Source of the DNA: Acidobacteriota bacterium
GTDB taxonomy: Bacteria; Acidobacteriota; Terriglobia; Terriglobales; Acidobacteriaceae
NCBI GenBank assembly: GCA_025353435.1
Contig: JANXQR010000476.1
Span: 1 to 22,556 of the forward strand
Direction: 5' to 3'
Length of the DNA stretch: 22,556 nucleotides
Made by a program: the position numbers and the translations under genes. The notes under the pieces are model-generated. The model saw only the letters and a program-made list of their open reading frames with translations, was not told the DNA's origin and searched no databases. Of this stretch, positions 14,798 to 22,050 are shown one piece after another (the stretch's first letter is position 1; the number at the start of each line of letters is the position of its first letter).

Positions 14798-15137
14798 CGA
14801 CCAGCCCCGCCTGAATGCCCAACTGGCGCCGTCCTGATTCAGTGATGCGGTGCGGCGTCCATTGCGGCTCCCAAACAAGAATTAATTCGACCTTCGAGAT
14901 GTCCGGAATCCCGGCCAGGCGGTTTTGCACCTGTTCGAGGATGAGTCCATTCGCGGGACTCTCCGCCTTGGTCAGCGTCAGAGTGACCCTGACCCACTGG
15001 CGTGGCCATTTGGGCGTGGAGTCGGGATCGGGCCCCGTTTCGACTCCATAGATCACACCCAGATCGACGAGATTCAGCTTCATTTCCGGATCAAAGCAGT
15101 CGCGGAGCGCGGTGAGGATTTCCGGTTCGGTGAGCAT
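14787..15137 (-). CDS. MIP18/DUF59 (SufT/PaaD-like) protein lacking the usual conserved Cys
   Basis: 116 residues. The family frame is plain: ILTALRDCFDPEMKLNLVDLGVIYGV (7-32), a VRVTLTLT strand (49-56), an amphipathic helix, ISKVELILVWEPQWTPHRIT (80-99) and GRRQLGIQ near the end. Members help assemble or deliver Fe-S clusters. In the family the TLT strand is usually followed by G-C-P, whose Cys is thought to matter for cluster or metal binding; here the equivalent stretch is KAESPAN, with no Cys. The only Cys is Cys14. AAGG lies about seven bases before the ATG. It starts 23 bp after the farnesyl diphosphate synthase gene on the same strand, so it is probably the last gene of that operon. 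Confidence 0.88.
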   Translation of the reverse strand: MLTEPEILTALRDCFDPEMKLNLVDLGVIYGVETGPDPDSTPKWPRQWVRVTLTLTKAESPANGLILEQVQNRLAGIPDISKVELILVWEPQWTPHRITESGRRQLGIQAGLVAIS

Positions 15138-15160
15138 ATTCAGCCTTCAGGTTCGGCCAG

Positions 15161-16060
15161 CTAATTCTTTCGCTCGACCAGGTAGCGGGCAACGGATTTG
15201 AGTCCGTCGGCACGGCTGCCGAACGGCGCAAGAGCGGCGAAAGCTTCTTCGATCAAATCAGCCGCGTCGCGCTGGCTCTGTTCAATGCCGAAGACGGCCG
15301 GCCAGGTAGCCTTCTCGGTGGCGAGATCCTTGCCTGCGGTCTTTCCCAATTGCGCAGAGTCGACCGTCATGTCCAGCACATCGTCGACGATCTGGAAGGC
15401 CAGTCCGGCTTTACGGCCGAAGATGTCGAGACTTGCAACGTCAGTGGCGGTGGCTCCGGCGAAGACCCCGCCGGCAACCACACTGACGCGGATGAGCGCA
15501 CCGGTCTTTGCTCTGTGAATGGCTTCGACGAGCTGCGGCGTGGGCTTCTGGTGTTCGCTTTCGATGTCGAGCACCTGGCCGCCAATCATGCCATCCACGG
15601 TGCCGACTGCATTCGCGATCAGGCCGATGATTTTCACGGTTGCTTCCGGCGGGCACGCGAGGCCGGCGAGCACTTCAAAAGCGCGCGTCTGCAACGCATC
15701 GCCCGCAAGGATCGCAATGGCCTCGCCGAAAGCCACATGGCATGTGGGCTTGCCTCGGCGCAACTCGTCGTTGTCCAGAGCCGGCAGGTCGTCGTGGATG
15801 AGCGAGTAGGTGTGCAGCATCTCGATGGCCGCGCCGAGGTTCTCGATGCCCGAGGGAATCGCGCCCGCCATGGCGACGGCTGCCTGCATTGCGAGGACCG
15901 GACGCAGTCGCTTGCCACCCGCGAAGGTGGAGTGGCGCATCGCACTGTGAATGGAAGACGGAATTGTATCGACCGACGGAAGCAATGACTCAAGCGCACG
16001 GTCAGTGAGTTCCGCGCCTTGCTGGATCAGGGATTTAACATCGACCGGCATTGCCCTCAT
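15161..16060 (-). CDS. ispA: Farnesyl diphosphate synthase-type polyprenyl synthetase
   Basis: 299 residues of a trans-isoprenyl diphosphate synthase, which condenses isopentenyl diphosphate with allylic primers. Seen: GGKRLRP (48-54); first Asp-rich motif HDDLPALDND with Asp90, Asp91 and Asp96; GDALQ (120-124); MIGGQVLDIE; KTGAL; and second Asp-rich motif QIVDDVLDMT. The four-residue insertion between the Asp groups and Tyr85 five residues before the motif are typical of bacterial C15 (farnesyl) synthases, though geranylgeranyl product cannot be excluded. The ATG at 16060 overlaps the TGA of the GT-C gene as ATGA, so it is probably translationally coupled. An in-frame ATG at 16051 has its AGGG too close. 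Product feeds undecaprenyl phosphate, quinones and hopanoids. Confidence 0.93.
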   Translation of the reverse strand: MRAMPVDVKSLIQQGAELTDRALESLLPSVDTIPSSIHSAMRHSTFAGGKRLRPVLAMQAAVAMAGAIPSGIENLGAAIEMLHTYSLIHDDLPALDNDELRRGKPTCHVAFGEAIAILAGDALQTRAFEVLAGLACPPEATVKIIGLIANAVGTVDGMIGGQVLDIESEHQKPTPQLVEAIHRAKTGALIRVSVVAGGVFAGATATDVASLDIFGRKAGLAFQIVDDVLDMTVDSAQLGKTAGKDLATEKATWPAVFGIEQSQRDAADLIEEAFAALAPFGSRADGLKSVARYLVERKN

Positions 16061-17904
16061 TTTAGCCTAGGCTGCGTACGTCGCCGGACCAGCAAACCGA
16101 GCGTGGTGACAAGCATGATTGCGAAGAAGCTGATCCAGCGGCCCACGCGGACGTCGGTTGTCGTGTTCCAGTCGACTGAGAGGGAGATGGGCCCCGATGG
16201 GATGGGAATCGCCATCAGGCCGTCCTGCCGCAGGGGACGCGCTGTGATGGCAACCCCATTTACGCGAATTGACCATGCCGGATACTCGCGCAGGCGTAGT
16301 ACAAGGAAGCCGGCTTGCGGCGCTGTTGCGTTCACGCGCTTGTGCTGCGACTGAATCGGGCCATTTGCTGTATCGAATGGAAACGTGGCGAGGCAGCTAC
16401 CTTGTTCGGAGGACCACTGCGGAGTCAGGTCCGGGTCGCCGCCGCCGAGGGGGATCGTGGGATTCGCGACCAGGCACGCGGCAGGGAGGTCCATGGCGAC
16501 CAATTCGTTATCGGCATCGGGCGGTGCGTACTCGTCGGTCCCTTCGGTGCCCCTGCCCGTGACGACCGCGCCAACCACAAACGGGGTCGAGTCTTCCGGG
16601 TCGCAATTCTGGTAGAAAGCAATGCCCGCGAAGCCGGCCGAACCTAGAAAGACAAAACAGCAAGCGACGAGGATGAGATTGCGCCACCAGCGGGTCGTCA
16701 TCCACACTGCATTCGCAACAAAAATTCCCATGGGTGCTTCGACTACCAAAAGCCAGCGCCAGGGAAACTGCAGGAAGCGCAATTTCGGCAAAGAATTCCA
16801 GATGAAGAGAGAAATGGGCAGTTGAAGCATTAGAACCACGACCGGGATCAGTGCGAGCGGAATCCACCAGCTTGGATTGCCGGGGAGGCGCTTGCGACGC
16901 CAGCAGATCAGCAAGGCGATAAGAGCAACTGCGATCATGGCCAGGCCGACGGCCGAGACCTTCCATAACTCGAAATCATGTTGTTCGAGCCCTGGAAGAT
17001 AGTGACGGCCGAAGAGGAAGCTGTTTTCGATCAGCAGGCCGGGATCATCGGTTGCCTGACGGATGGCAACCCAGCGCTGTTCCCACGCTGCTGGCACAAG
17101 GTAAAACGCATCCAACGCGAGGCCAAGCGCTGCACCTACAAATGCGCGCAGGACTGGTATCCAAGATTGACACAAGGCTGCGACTACGAGCGCGACGGCG
17201 GCGAGCAGGTAGCTGGCCATCACGCCGACGGGGGCATTCGAAAGCCAGCAGCCGGCGAGCACGATTGCGACCGGAATTGCCGATCCCGCGAAGAATCGCT
17301 GAAATACGGAGCCGATTTCAGACCGGTCTCGATTCCCTTCCCGGAGGATAAGAAGCAGGAGTAGAGGAATCCAGAAGCCGCCGGACAACTCTGCATACGC
17401 GGACCGCTCGTAGACCGTGAAAAGCGTGTAGCCCGAGAACAGCGCGAAGCAGCCAGCCAGCGTCGCTGGGCCATCGTTCATCACCTGCCGGGCCAGCGCA
17501 CGGGTGGCAAATCCAGTTGCGGCAAGCAGGATGAATGTCATCACATAGGGAACGACCATCCAGGTGAACACGGTTCCCAAGGCCGCGCCCAGCATCCACG
17601 TGAGAGGCGGATAGAAAAGGAAACGCGGCTCGCCTGCGCCATAGTTCGGGCTGGCAGACCAATGAGGATCGAGAATGCCCTGATGCCAGCTGTGCAGCGC
17701 GTCGAGCCACGACACGAGGTGGAAATCGAAGTCATGCCCGCAGGAAAAATTATAGATACGCAACGGCGCGGTCGCGATTGCCGCAGCAATCAGCAGAACC
17801 GCAGGACCGACAAGGCTCCACGCATTCCAGCTCTTCGCGCCATTCGAAGGACTTCGGCTTTGCCCTGTTCCCTGTTCCCGATTTCCAATTCCTTGCTTTT
17901 TCAT
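16057..17904 (-). CDS. Polytopic membrane protein of GT-C / PTPS-related type
   Basis: 615 residues with about ten or more membrane segments. After TM1 (about 30-47) the first periplasmic loop has GHDFDFHLVSWLDA (56-69), an acidic motif in the position of the catalytic Asp of GT-C glycosyltransferases, then YGAGEPRFLFYPPLTW (88-103), typical of the membrane family annotated as 6-pyruvoyl-tetrahydropterin synthase-related. A soluble, beta-rich domain follows the main TM block (FYQNCDPEDSTPF onward), with one last TM near the end. GT-C enzymes use lipid-linked sugars, which agrees with the adjacent prenyl synthase, but substrate and activity are unknown. The ATG at 17904 overlaps the acylase TGA as ATGA; the open frame further upstream to 17997 is an acylase shadow. 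The first codons fall in a heptamer repeat (encoding KQGIGNREQGTGQ). Confidence 0.85.
   Translation of the reverse strand: MKKQGIGNREQGTGQSRSPSNGAKSWNAWSLVGPAVLLIAAAIATAPLRIYNFSCGHDFDFHLVSWLDALHSWHQGILDPHWSASPNYGAGEPRFLFYPPLTWMLGAALGTVFTWMVVPYVMTFILLAATGFATRALARQVMNDGPATLAGCFALFSGYTLFTVYERSAYAELSGGFWIPLLLLLILREGNRDRSEIGSVFQRFFAGSAIPVAIVLAGCWLSNAPVGVMASYLLAAVALVVAALCQSWIPVLRAFVGAALGLALDAFYLVPAAWEQRWVAIRQATDDPGLLIENSFLFGRHYLPGLEQHDFELWKVSAVGLAMIAVALIALLICWRRKRLPGNPSWWIPLALIPVVVLMLQLPISLFIWNSLPKLRFLQFPWRWLLVVEAPMGIFVANAVWMTTRWWRNLILVACCFVFLGSAGFAGIAFYQNCDPEDSTPFVVGAVVTGRGTEGTDEYAPPDADNELVAMDLPAACLVANPTIPLGGGDPDLTPQWSSEQGSCLATFPFDTANGPIQSQHKRVNATAPQAGFLVLRLREYPAWSIRVNGVAITARPLRQDGLMAIPIPSGPISLSVDWNTTTDVRVGRWISFFAIMLVTTLGLLVRRRTQPRLK
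17863..17897. repeat. Five-unit heptamer repeat inside the GT-C gene start
   Basis: On the plus strand the units read CCCTGTT, CCCTGTT, CCCGATT, TCCAATT, CCTTGCT in perfect 7-base register; on the minus strand they are AATTGGA, AATCGGG, AACAGGG-type units. They resemble the STRR heptads known from cyanobacteria. The array is translated as part of the N-terminus of the membrane protein. Confidence 0.75.
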
Positions 17905-20384
17905 GGCAGCAAATGAAGCGTGTGCCGCGTATTTGCAGCTATGGCTGCGGGGCTGAACGGCAACGCGAAGGTGCTGCCGTTGTAATATTCGTTCCACTGA
18001 TCGCGGTAAAAGGCGCTGAAGGGGTTGCCGCTCTCACCGAGGACGATGTTCTCGGTTGATCCGTCGACGTCGTTCCAGTCCATGGTGAAACGCTGCGATG
18101 GGCCGAGTGTGGTGCCCACTTGCTTTACTGTCGTGGCGTCGCCGCTGAGGGGCAGGCGACCCGTCCCCGCGATGCGGCTGATCACCGGCAAAAATGGCGC
18201 CAGCGGATGCTCGATGTCCACCACGTGCCAGTTGCCATAAGCCCAATGGGTCAAATCTGAGGGCGCACTGCCATGCTGCATGCCGCGACGCACCGCCTCG
18301 GCCAGGACGGCGTCCCAGTTCTTGTAGCCGGGAGGGAGCCAGTCCGTTTCGCCGTGCATCACAATCTCTTCCTCGGCAAAATCCTTCTCGCTCCAGCGGT
18401 AGTCGTCTGCGATCTTGCCCAACTTGGGTTCAAGAATCAGCGGCCACAGAGCGAGGCGCGCCTGGTCGACGATCGATGCAGCAGCAGAGTCGGTGGTCAG
18501 GCGGCCGTCCCAGCTACGCATCAAGTCCGCGGCTTTGCGCAGGCGGTCATCTACCTTCTCGGCATGGTCGATGGCGTACGCGAAACGGTGCGCGAGTTCC
18601 TGATCGACCTCACTGTAGATGTCAGTCTGCACCGCCAGCAGGTCCTTGGGCGTGAGGTGATCGCGCCCTTGAAGCAGCTTGTAAATCCGCTCGATGCGAT
18701 AGGGCGGCCCCCAATCCAGGCTCAGGAGGTACTGCGACTTTTCGGTTGTGACGCGCGCGTTGGCCGTAGCCAGAAAACCGGATAGAGGGTCGAAGGAATT
18801 GGGCATTGCGTCGAAGGGAATGTAGCCCTGCCACTCGTGTTGTGCGTTTTGGATTGGCTTGCCGGCAAGACCGCCTGGGCGGATCGGGATCCTGCCTACC
18901 GCGTGATAGGCGATGTGCCCCTGGTCGTCGGCGTATACCACGTTCTGCGTCGGGAAGTCCCACGTTCTAAGTGCCGCCGAAAATTCACCCCAGCTCTTCG
19001 CGGTGTTCATTGCGTAGAGTGGCACTGAGTTCAGCGTGGCGTCATTGAGCGTCCACTTGAGCGCGACAGGTTGCGGCAGCGGCTGATTGAAAAAGATTGG
19101 ATCCAGCAGCGGCCCGTGATTGGTGGACTGGACATCGATGGAAATATCGGCCGCTCCTCGCACGTGAATCACCTCGAGATCCATCGTTAAGCGTGTCCAT
19201 GACCCGTCCGGTTGCTGGTAGTTCCCCTTGCCGTCGAGCTTCTCGTCGTAGAGGTCCTGCACATCGCCGTATAGCGCCGTAAATCCCCACGCGATGTGCT
19301 CGTTGTGCCCGGCGACAACCATCGGCATGCCCGGTAGCGTGACCCCTGCAGCATGAAAGCCCGGCGCCTGCAGGTCCGCCATGAACCAGATATTGGGTTC
19401 GGTCAACGCGAGGTGCATGTCATTGGACAGGAGCGGCTTCCCGCTGACGGTGTGCTTGCCCGAAATGACCCAGTTGTTGGAGCCCAGCGCGCAGCCATCG
19501 CAAGTCAAGAGACCCATGTCAGCGCGGAGTTCGGTCAGGTTGAGGGGGGCAGCTGACGGGAGAAGGCGGGTCTGGGTGCGCTCGTCTTCCTCATCGCCGT
19601 CAGTAGGCGGTGGAACGGGACGCGGCTGGGTGAGATCAATGACCTCGCCGGTGGGCGGCCGGTCGCGCCACGAGCCCACGGGATACAGTTCCTCCTCAAG
19701 TTTGGGGTTGTTCAGCTTTGCGGAGATTTCTTCGCGCGCCAGCTTCACATCCCAATGGGTGTCGAGCATGTCCACCATCATCATGGCGATGCTCATGGAG
19801 TCGGCGCCGGACCAGGGCTTGGGCTTGTAGGCGAGGATGCGAAACTCCTCTGGCAGTGTGTCCTGGTGCAGCTGGATGAATAGGTTCACGCCGCTCGCAT
19901 AGTCGTCGAGCCGGCGACGATCGTCAGGGCCCAGGTTCGCGTAAATGCGCAGAGCGGTCTTGCGAAAGCCCATCACACGCTGCACCGTGTCATGGCGGAT
20001 GAGGCGAGAACCCAGCACTTCGGCAAGCTCGCCGTTGGCGTTGCGACGGTAGGTGTCCATCTGCCATAGACGGTCCTGCGCGGTCACGTAGCCCTGCGCG
20101 AGGAAGAGATCGTCCTGCGTTGCGGCCGCAATGTGTGGCACACCGTGGGCATCGCGGCGGATGATCACCGGCGCAGAGATGCCGGCGATGTGAACGTCTC
20201 CATCAAGCTGCGGAAGCGCGGCCATTGTGACGGAGCGCATCCACAAAACGCCGATTCCGGCGAGAATCAGCACCAGCAGCACGATGCCTGCCAACACCCC
20301 TGAGACGGCACGCAGCCAGCGAGGTCGCGGCTTGGGTGCGGACTTCACTTTGGAAGCTGCCTGGATCGAAATTGGATCGGCCAT
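17901..20384 (-). CDS. Penicillin acylase-family Ntn hydrolase, membrane anchored
   Basis: 827 residues. A basic N-terminus and one TM helix (about 26-49) anchor it with the body in the periplasm. The alpha-chain region starts ISAPVIIRRDAHGVPHI and LAQGYVTAQDRLWQMDTYRR. A short acidic linker (PPPTDGDEEDERT, 258-270) precedes the autocleavage site LGSNNWVISG, where Ser302 would become the N-terminal nucleophile of the beta chain. Further family motifs: LLSNDMHLAL, GVTLPGMPMVVAGHNEHIAWGFT, TNHGPLL, YADDQGHIAYHAVG and the C-terminal NENI-like GSTENIVLGESGNP. Such enzymes cleave amides, including acyl-homoserine lactones and beta-lactam side chains; the substrate here is unknown. It heads the coupled acylase/GT-C/prenyl synthase operon. 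No good Shine-Dalgarno precedes the ATG. Confidence 0.93.
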   Translation of the reverse strand: MADPISIQAASKVKSAPKPRPRWLRAVSGVLAGIVLLVLILAGIGVLWMRSVTMAALPQLDGDVHIAGISAPVIIRRDAHGVPHIAAATQDDLFLAQGYVTAQDRLWQMDTYRRNANGELAEVLGSRLIRHDTVQRVMGFRKTALRIYANLGPDDRRRLDDYASGVNLFIQLHQDTLPEEFRILAYKPKPWSGADSMSIAMMMVDMLDTHWDVKLAREEISAKLNNPKLEEELYPVGSWRDRPPTGEVIDLTQPRPVPPPTDGDEEDERTQTRLLPSAAPLNLTELRADMGLLTCDGCALGSNNWVISGKHTVSGKPLLSNDMHLALTEPNIWFMADLQAPGFHAAGVTLPGMPMVVAGHNEHIAWGFTALYGDVQDLYDEKLDGKGNYQQPDGSWTRLTMDLEVIHVRGAADISIDVQSTNHGPLLDPIFFNQPLPQPVALKWTLNDATLNSVPLYAMNTAKSWGEFSAALRTWDFPTQNVVYADDQGHIAYHAVGRIPIRPGGLAGKPIQNAQHEWQGYIPFDAMPNSFDPLSGFLATANARVTTEKSQYLLSLDWGPPYRIERIYKLLQGRDHLTPKDLLAVQTDIYSEVDQELAHRFAYAIDHAEKVDDRLRKAADLMRSWDGRLTTDSAAASIVDQARLALWPLILEPKLGKIADDYRWSEKDFAEEEIVMHGETDWLPPGYKNWDAVLAEAVRRGMQHGSAPSDLTHWAYGNWHVVDIEHPLAPFLPVISRIAGTGRLPLSGDATTVKQVGTTLGPSQRFTMDWNDVDGSTENIVLGESGNPFSAFYRDQWNEYYNGSTFALPFSPAAIAANTRHTLHLLP

Positions 20385-20405
20385 TGGGTCAACAACAGGA
20401 TACCC

Positions 20406-21029
20406 CTATCGTGGCGGAGCTCTCAGAGGAAAGGGCATCAGCAGGTGCGGATGATGGCTGAATCCATGCGGGTGAAATGCCAGGCCCGCACCCATTCCAG
20501 CGTTCAATTGCTGAGGCTGAAGGAAGGCAAGCGGGGCGCCAATTCCGCCGGTGACCAGCGCGCCAATAAGGCCAGCTTGCGCGGCATGGCCGGCGTCAGT
20601 GTTGGACGTGGCAGCAATTCCTACGATGAGGCCGCCGCCGATCATGGCGGACAGAAGGCCGGGATGTCAATTGCGCGGTGCTCTCACGACTCGTACGTCG
20701 AGCACCGAAGTGCGCTCGAAACGATACCCGGCTCCGTCAGGACTTCCCGACAAATCGCAAAACAGGAATTCATCCGTGGCGCCCGCGAATCGGCAACGCA
20801 GCGGTGGACCGTAGGTGTTAGTGACCAGCACTTCCTGGCCATTTGCGATTCGCTGAGCGCGGGCCCATAGTCGGTCGGAAGGCGAGTTCAGCCCAGGAGA
20901 GGGTGGGTTCGAGGTTGAGGTGGATGGAACGGGCGACGTCGCCGGCGCGGCTTCATCGGGTAGTGCCTGCACAATGGAGATCGCCGGTGTTACGACGAGG
21001 GCGACGAGGATGAAGCTGAAGTTCTTCAT
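20406..21029 (-). pseudogene. Small exported protein split by one in-frame TGA
   Basis: From ATG 21029 the frame encodes a signal peptide (MKNFSFILVALVVTPAISIVQA), a Ser/Pro-rich stretch, and a short beta domain (GQEVLVTNTYGPPLRC, FLFCDLSGS, FERTSVLDVRVVRAP), stopping at a TGA at 20667-20669. The same frame then continues without further stops to 20406 with HPGLLSAMIGGGLIVGIAAT and AGLIGALVTGGIGAPLAF, a glycine-rich membrane segment. The order (exported domain with an arginine-valine-rich end, then a glycine-zipper TM) is one I associate with a single Acidobacterial protein type. The stop could come from CGA by one C-to-T change. Alternatives: two separate small proteins (an ATG at 20645 exists but lacks a Shine-Dalgarno), stop readthrough, or a sequencing error. 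An in-frame TTG at 21038 is a second possible start. Confidence 0.65.
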
Positions 21030-21087
21030 ACCTCGCAATCGTAGGCGCGAGTCCTTCCGCGGAGTGCGCCACGTGGGACAGTTTCTG

Positions 21088-21103
21088 AGGTGTCACATCA
21101 CCT
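21088..21103. promoter_or_regulatory. Small inverted repeat between gntR and the exported-protein gene
   Basis: AGGTG (21088-21092) and CACCT (21099-21103) flank TCACAT. The element lies about 60 bp upstream of the exported-protein start and just after the regulator's stop codon, a fitting place for an operator, although no consensus can be assigned. A TGTCA direct repeat overlaps it. Confidence 0.25.
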
Positions 21104-21108
21104 GATTG

Positions 21109-22050
21109 TCAGAGTACGGGGGGTGGGACGACGCCGGTCTCCTGCAACGCGGCCTCCGCGGTGCGGAGGTGCTCGATGGTCGCCGCCGACAGCAGGCGAA
21201 AGACAATGGCGCGGCAGCCTCCGGGAAGCTCGGCAGCCGCAACCACATCGCAAACCACCGCGGACGTCGCAGCCAGGCCGCGTTTCCAGTTTGGCCGCGT
21301 GGCATCACAGACCAAGAGGCTCTCCGGCGCAATGCCGGTGGCGATGAGCATGGTGTGGGCGATGCGCTGGAACTCCGGCCAATGCGATGCGATGCCCACC
21401 AGCACTCCCGGAGGCGCGGGCAGATAACTGCCCAGCTCAGGCGCCACGGGATGGACTTGCAGCTCTGTCAATTCAGCTCCGGCGGGCAGAAGCTTGCGCA
21501 CGGCGGCGGCCTTGCTGGGAAGAACCACCGCCATCGCACCGTCGAGTTGTTTCTCGCATTCGTTTGGCACGCAACCTGAGACGGGCAGAGACAGTGATTG
21601 CTCCATCTCCTCAATCACGATGCGGCGGAGTTCCGGATCAGGCTCGATTAGGAGCCAACGACCGGGCGGGTCCATCTGCAGCCAGCGGCGCATGCGCCCA
21701 CGCACCAGGGACGGCGGCGCGCCGAGCTTGCGCGCCCGAACCATGAGGTCTCCGATCAGTTCGTCCACTGCAAATTCCGTGGTGCGCGGCTTTGGCGGGC
21801 GCGTGGCGCGCACATAAACGCCGCTGCCGTGGCGGAACTCCAGCCACCCCTCATGCTCAAGCTGGCGATAAGCAGCACTGGCGGTGTTGGCATGGATGCC
21901 GAAGCGGCGCGCCAGATCGCGCGTCGATGGCAGACGCTGACCGGGCGCCAGATCGCGCGACACAATGCCCAGCACTACTTGCGTGGTGAGTTGTTCACGC
22001 AAGCTGACATTTCCCGTGCGGTTGAGCCAGAGTCGCAAGGTGCCTTTCAA
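21109..22050 (-). CDS. GntR-family transcriptional regulator with unusual C-terminal domain
   Basis: 313 residues. The N-terminal winged helix is clear: NVSLREQLTTQVVLGIVSRDLAPGQRLPSTRDLARRFGIHANTASAAYRQLEHEGWLEFRHGSGVYV (about 14-80, cited here in part only for its ends: SLREQL and GSGVYV). The linker DELIGDLMVRARKLG is like that of the YtrA/MocR-type families. The remaining 190 residues are neither aminotransferase-like, FCD nor UTRA; alternating strands (AMAVVLPSK, GVLVGIASHW, ESLLVCDATR, CRAIVFRLL) suggest a Rossmann-like or periplasmic-binding-like sensor. The start is a TTG at 22048-22050, overlapping the upstream TGA as TTGA; no ATG lies in frame before the helix-turn-helix. It probably controls the membrane protease-like partner and/or the operon downstream. 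Confidence 0.88.
   Translation of the reverse strand: MKGTLRLWLNRTGNVSLREQLTTQVVLGIVSRDLAPGQRLPSTRDLARRFGIHANTASAAYRQLEHEGWLEFRHGSGVYVRATRPPKPRTTEFAVDELIGDLMVRARKLGAPPSLVRGRMRRWLQMDPPGRWLLIEPDPELRRIVIEEMEQSLSLPVSGCVPNECEKQLDGAMAVVLPSKAAAVRKLLPAGAELTELQVHPVAPELGSYLPAPPGVLVGIASHWPEFQRIAHTMLIATGIAPESLLVCDATRPNWKRGLAATSAVVCDVVAAAELPGGCRAIVFRLLSAATIEHLRTAEAALQETGVVPPPVL

Noticed and set aside
17905..17997. N-terminal extension of the GT-C-like protein
   Set aside because: It lies within the acylase C-terminus in another frame; the ATGA overlap at 17904 gives a better start.
20406..20645. Independent 79-codon gene starting at 20645
   Set aside because: No Shine-Dalgarno, and the frame is continuous with the exported protein apart from one TGA, so it is treated as the broken tail of that gene.
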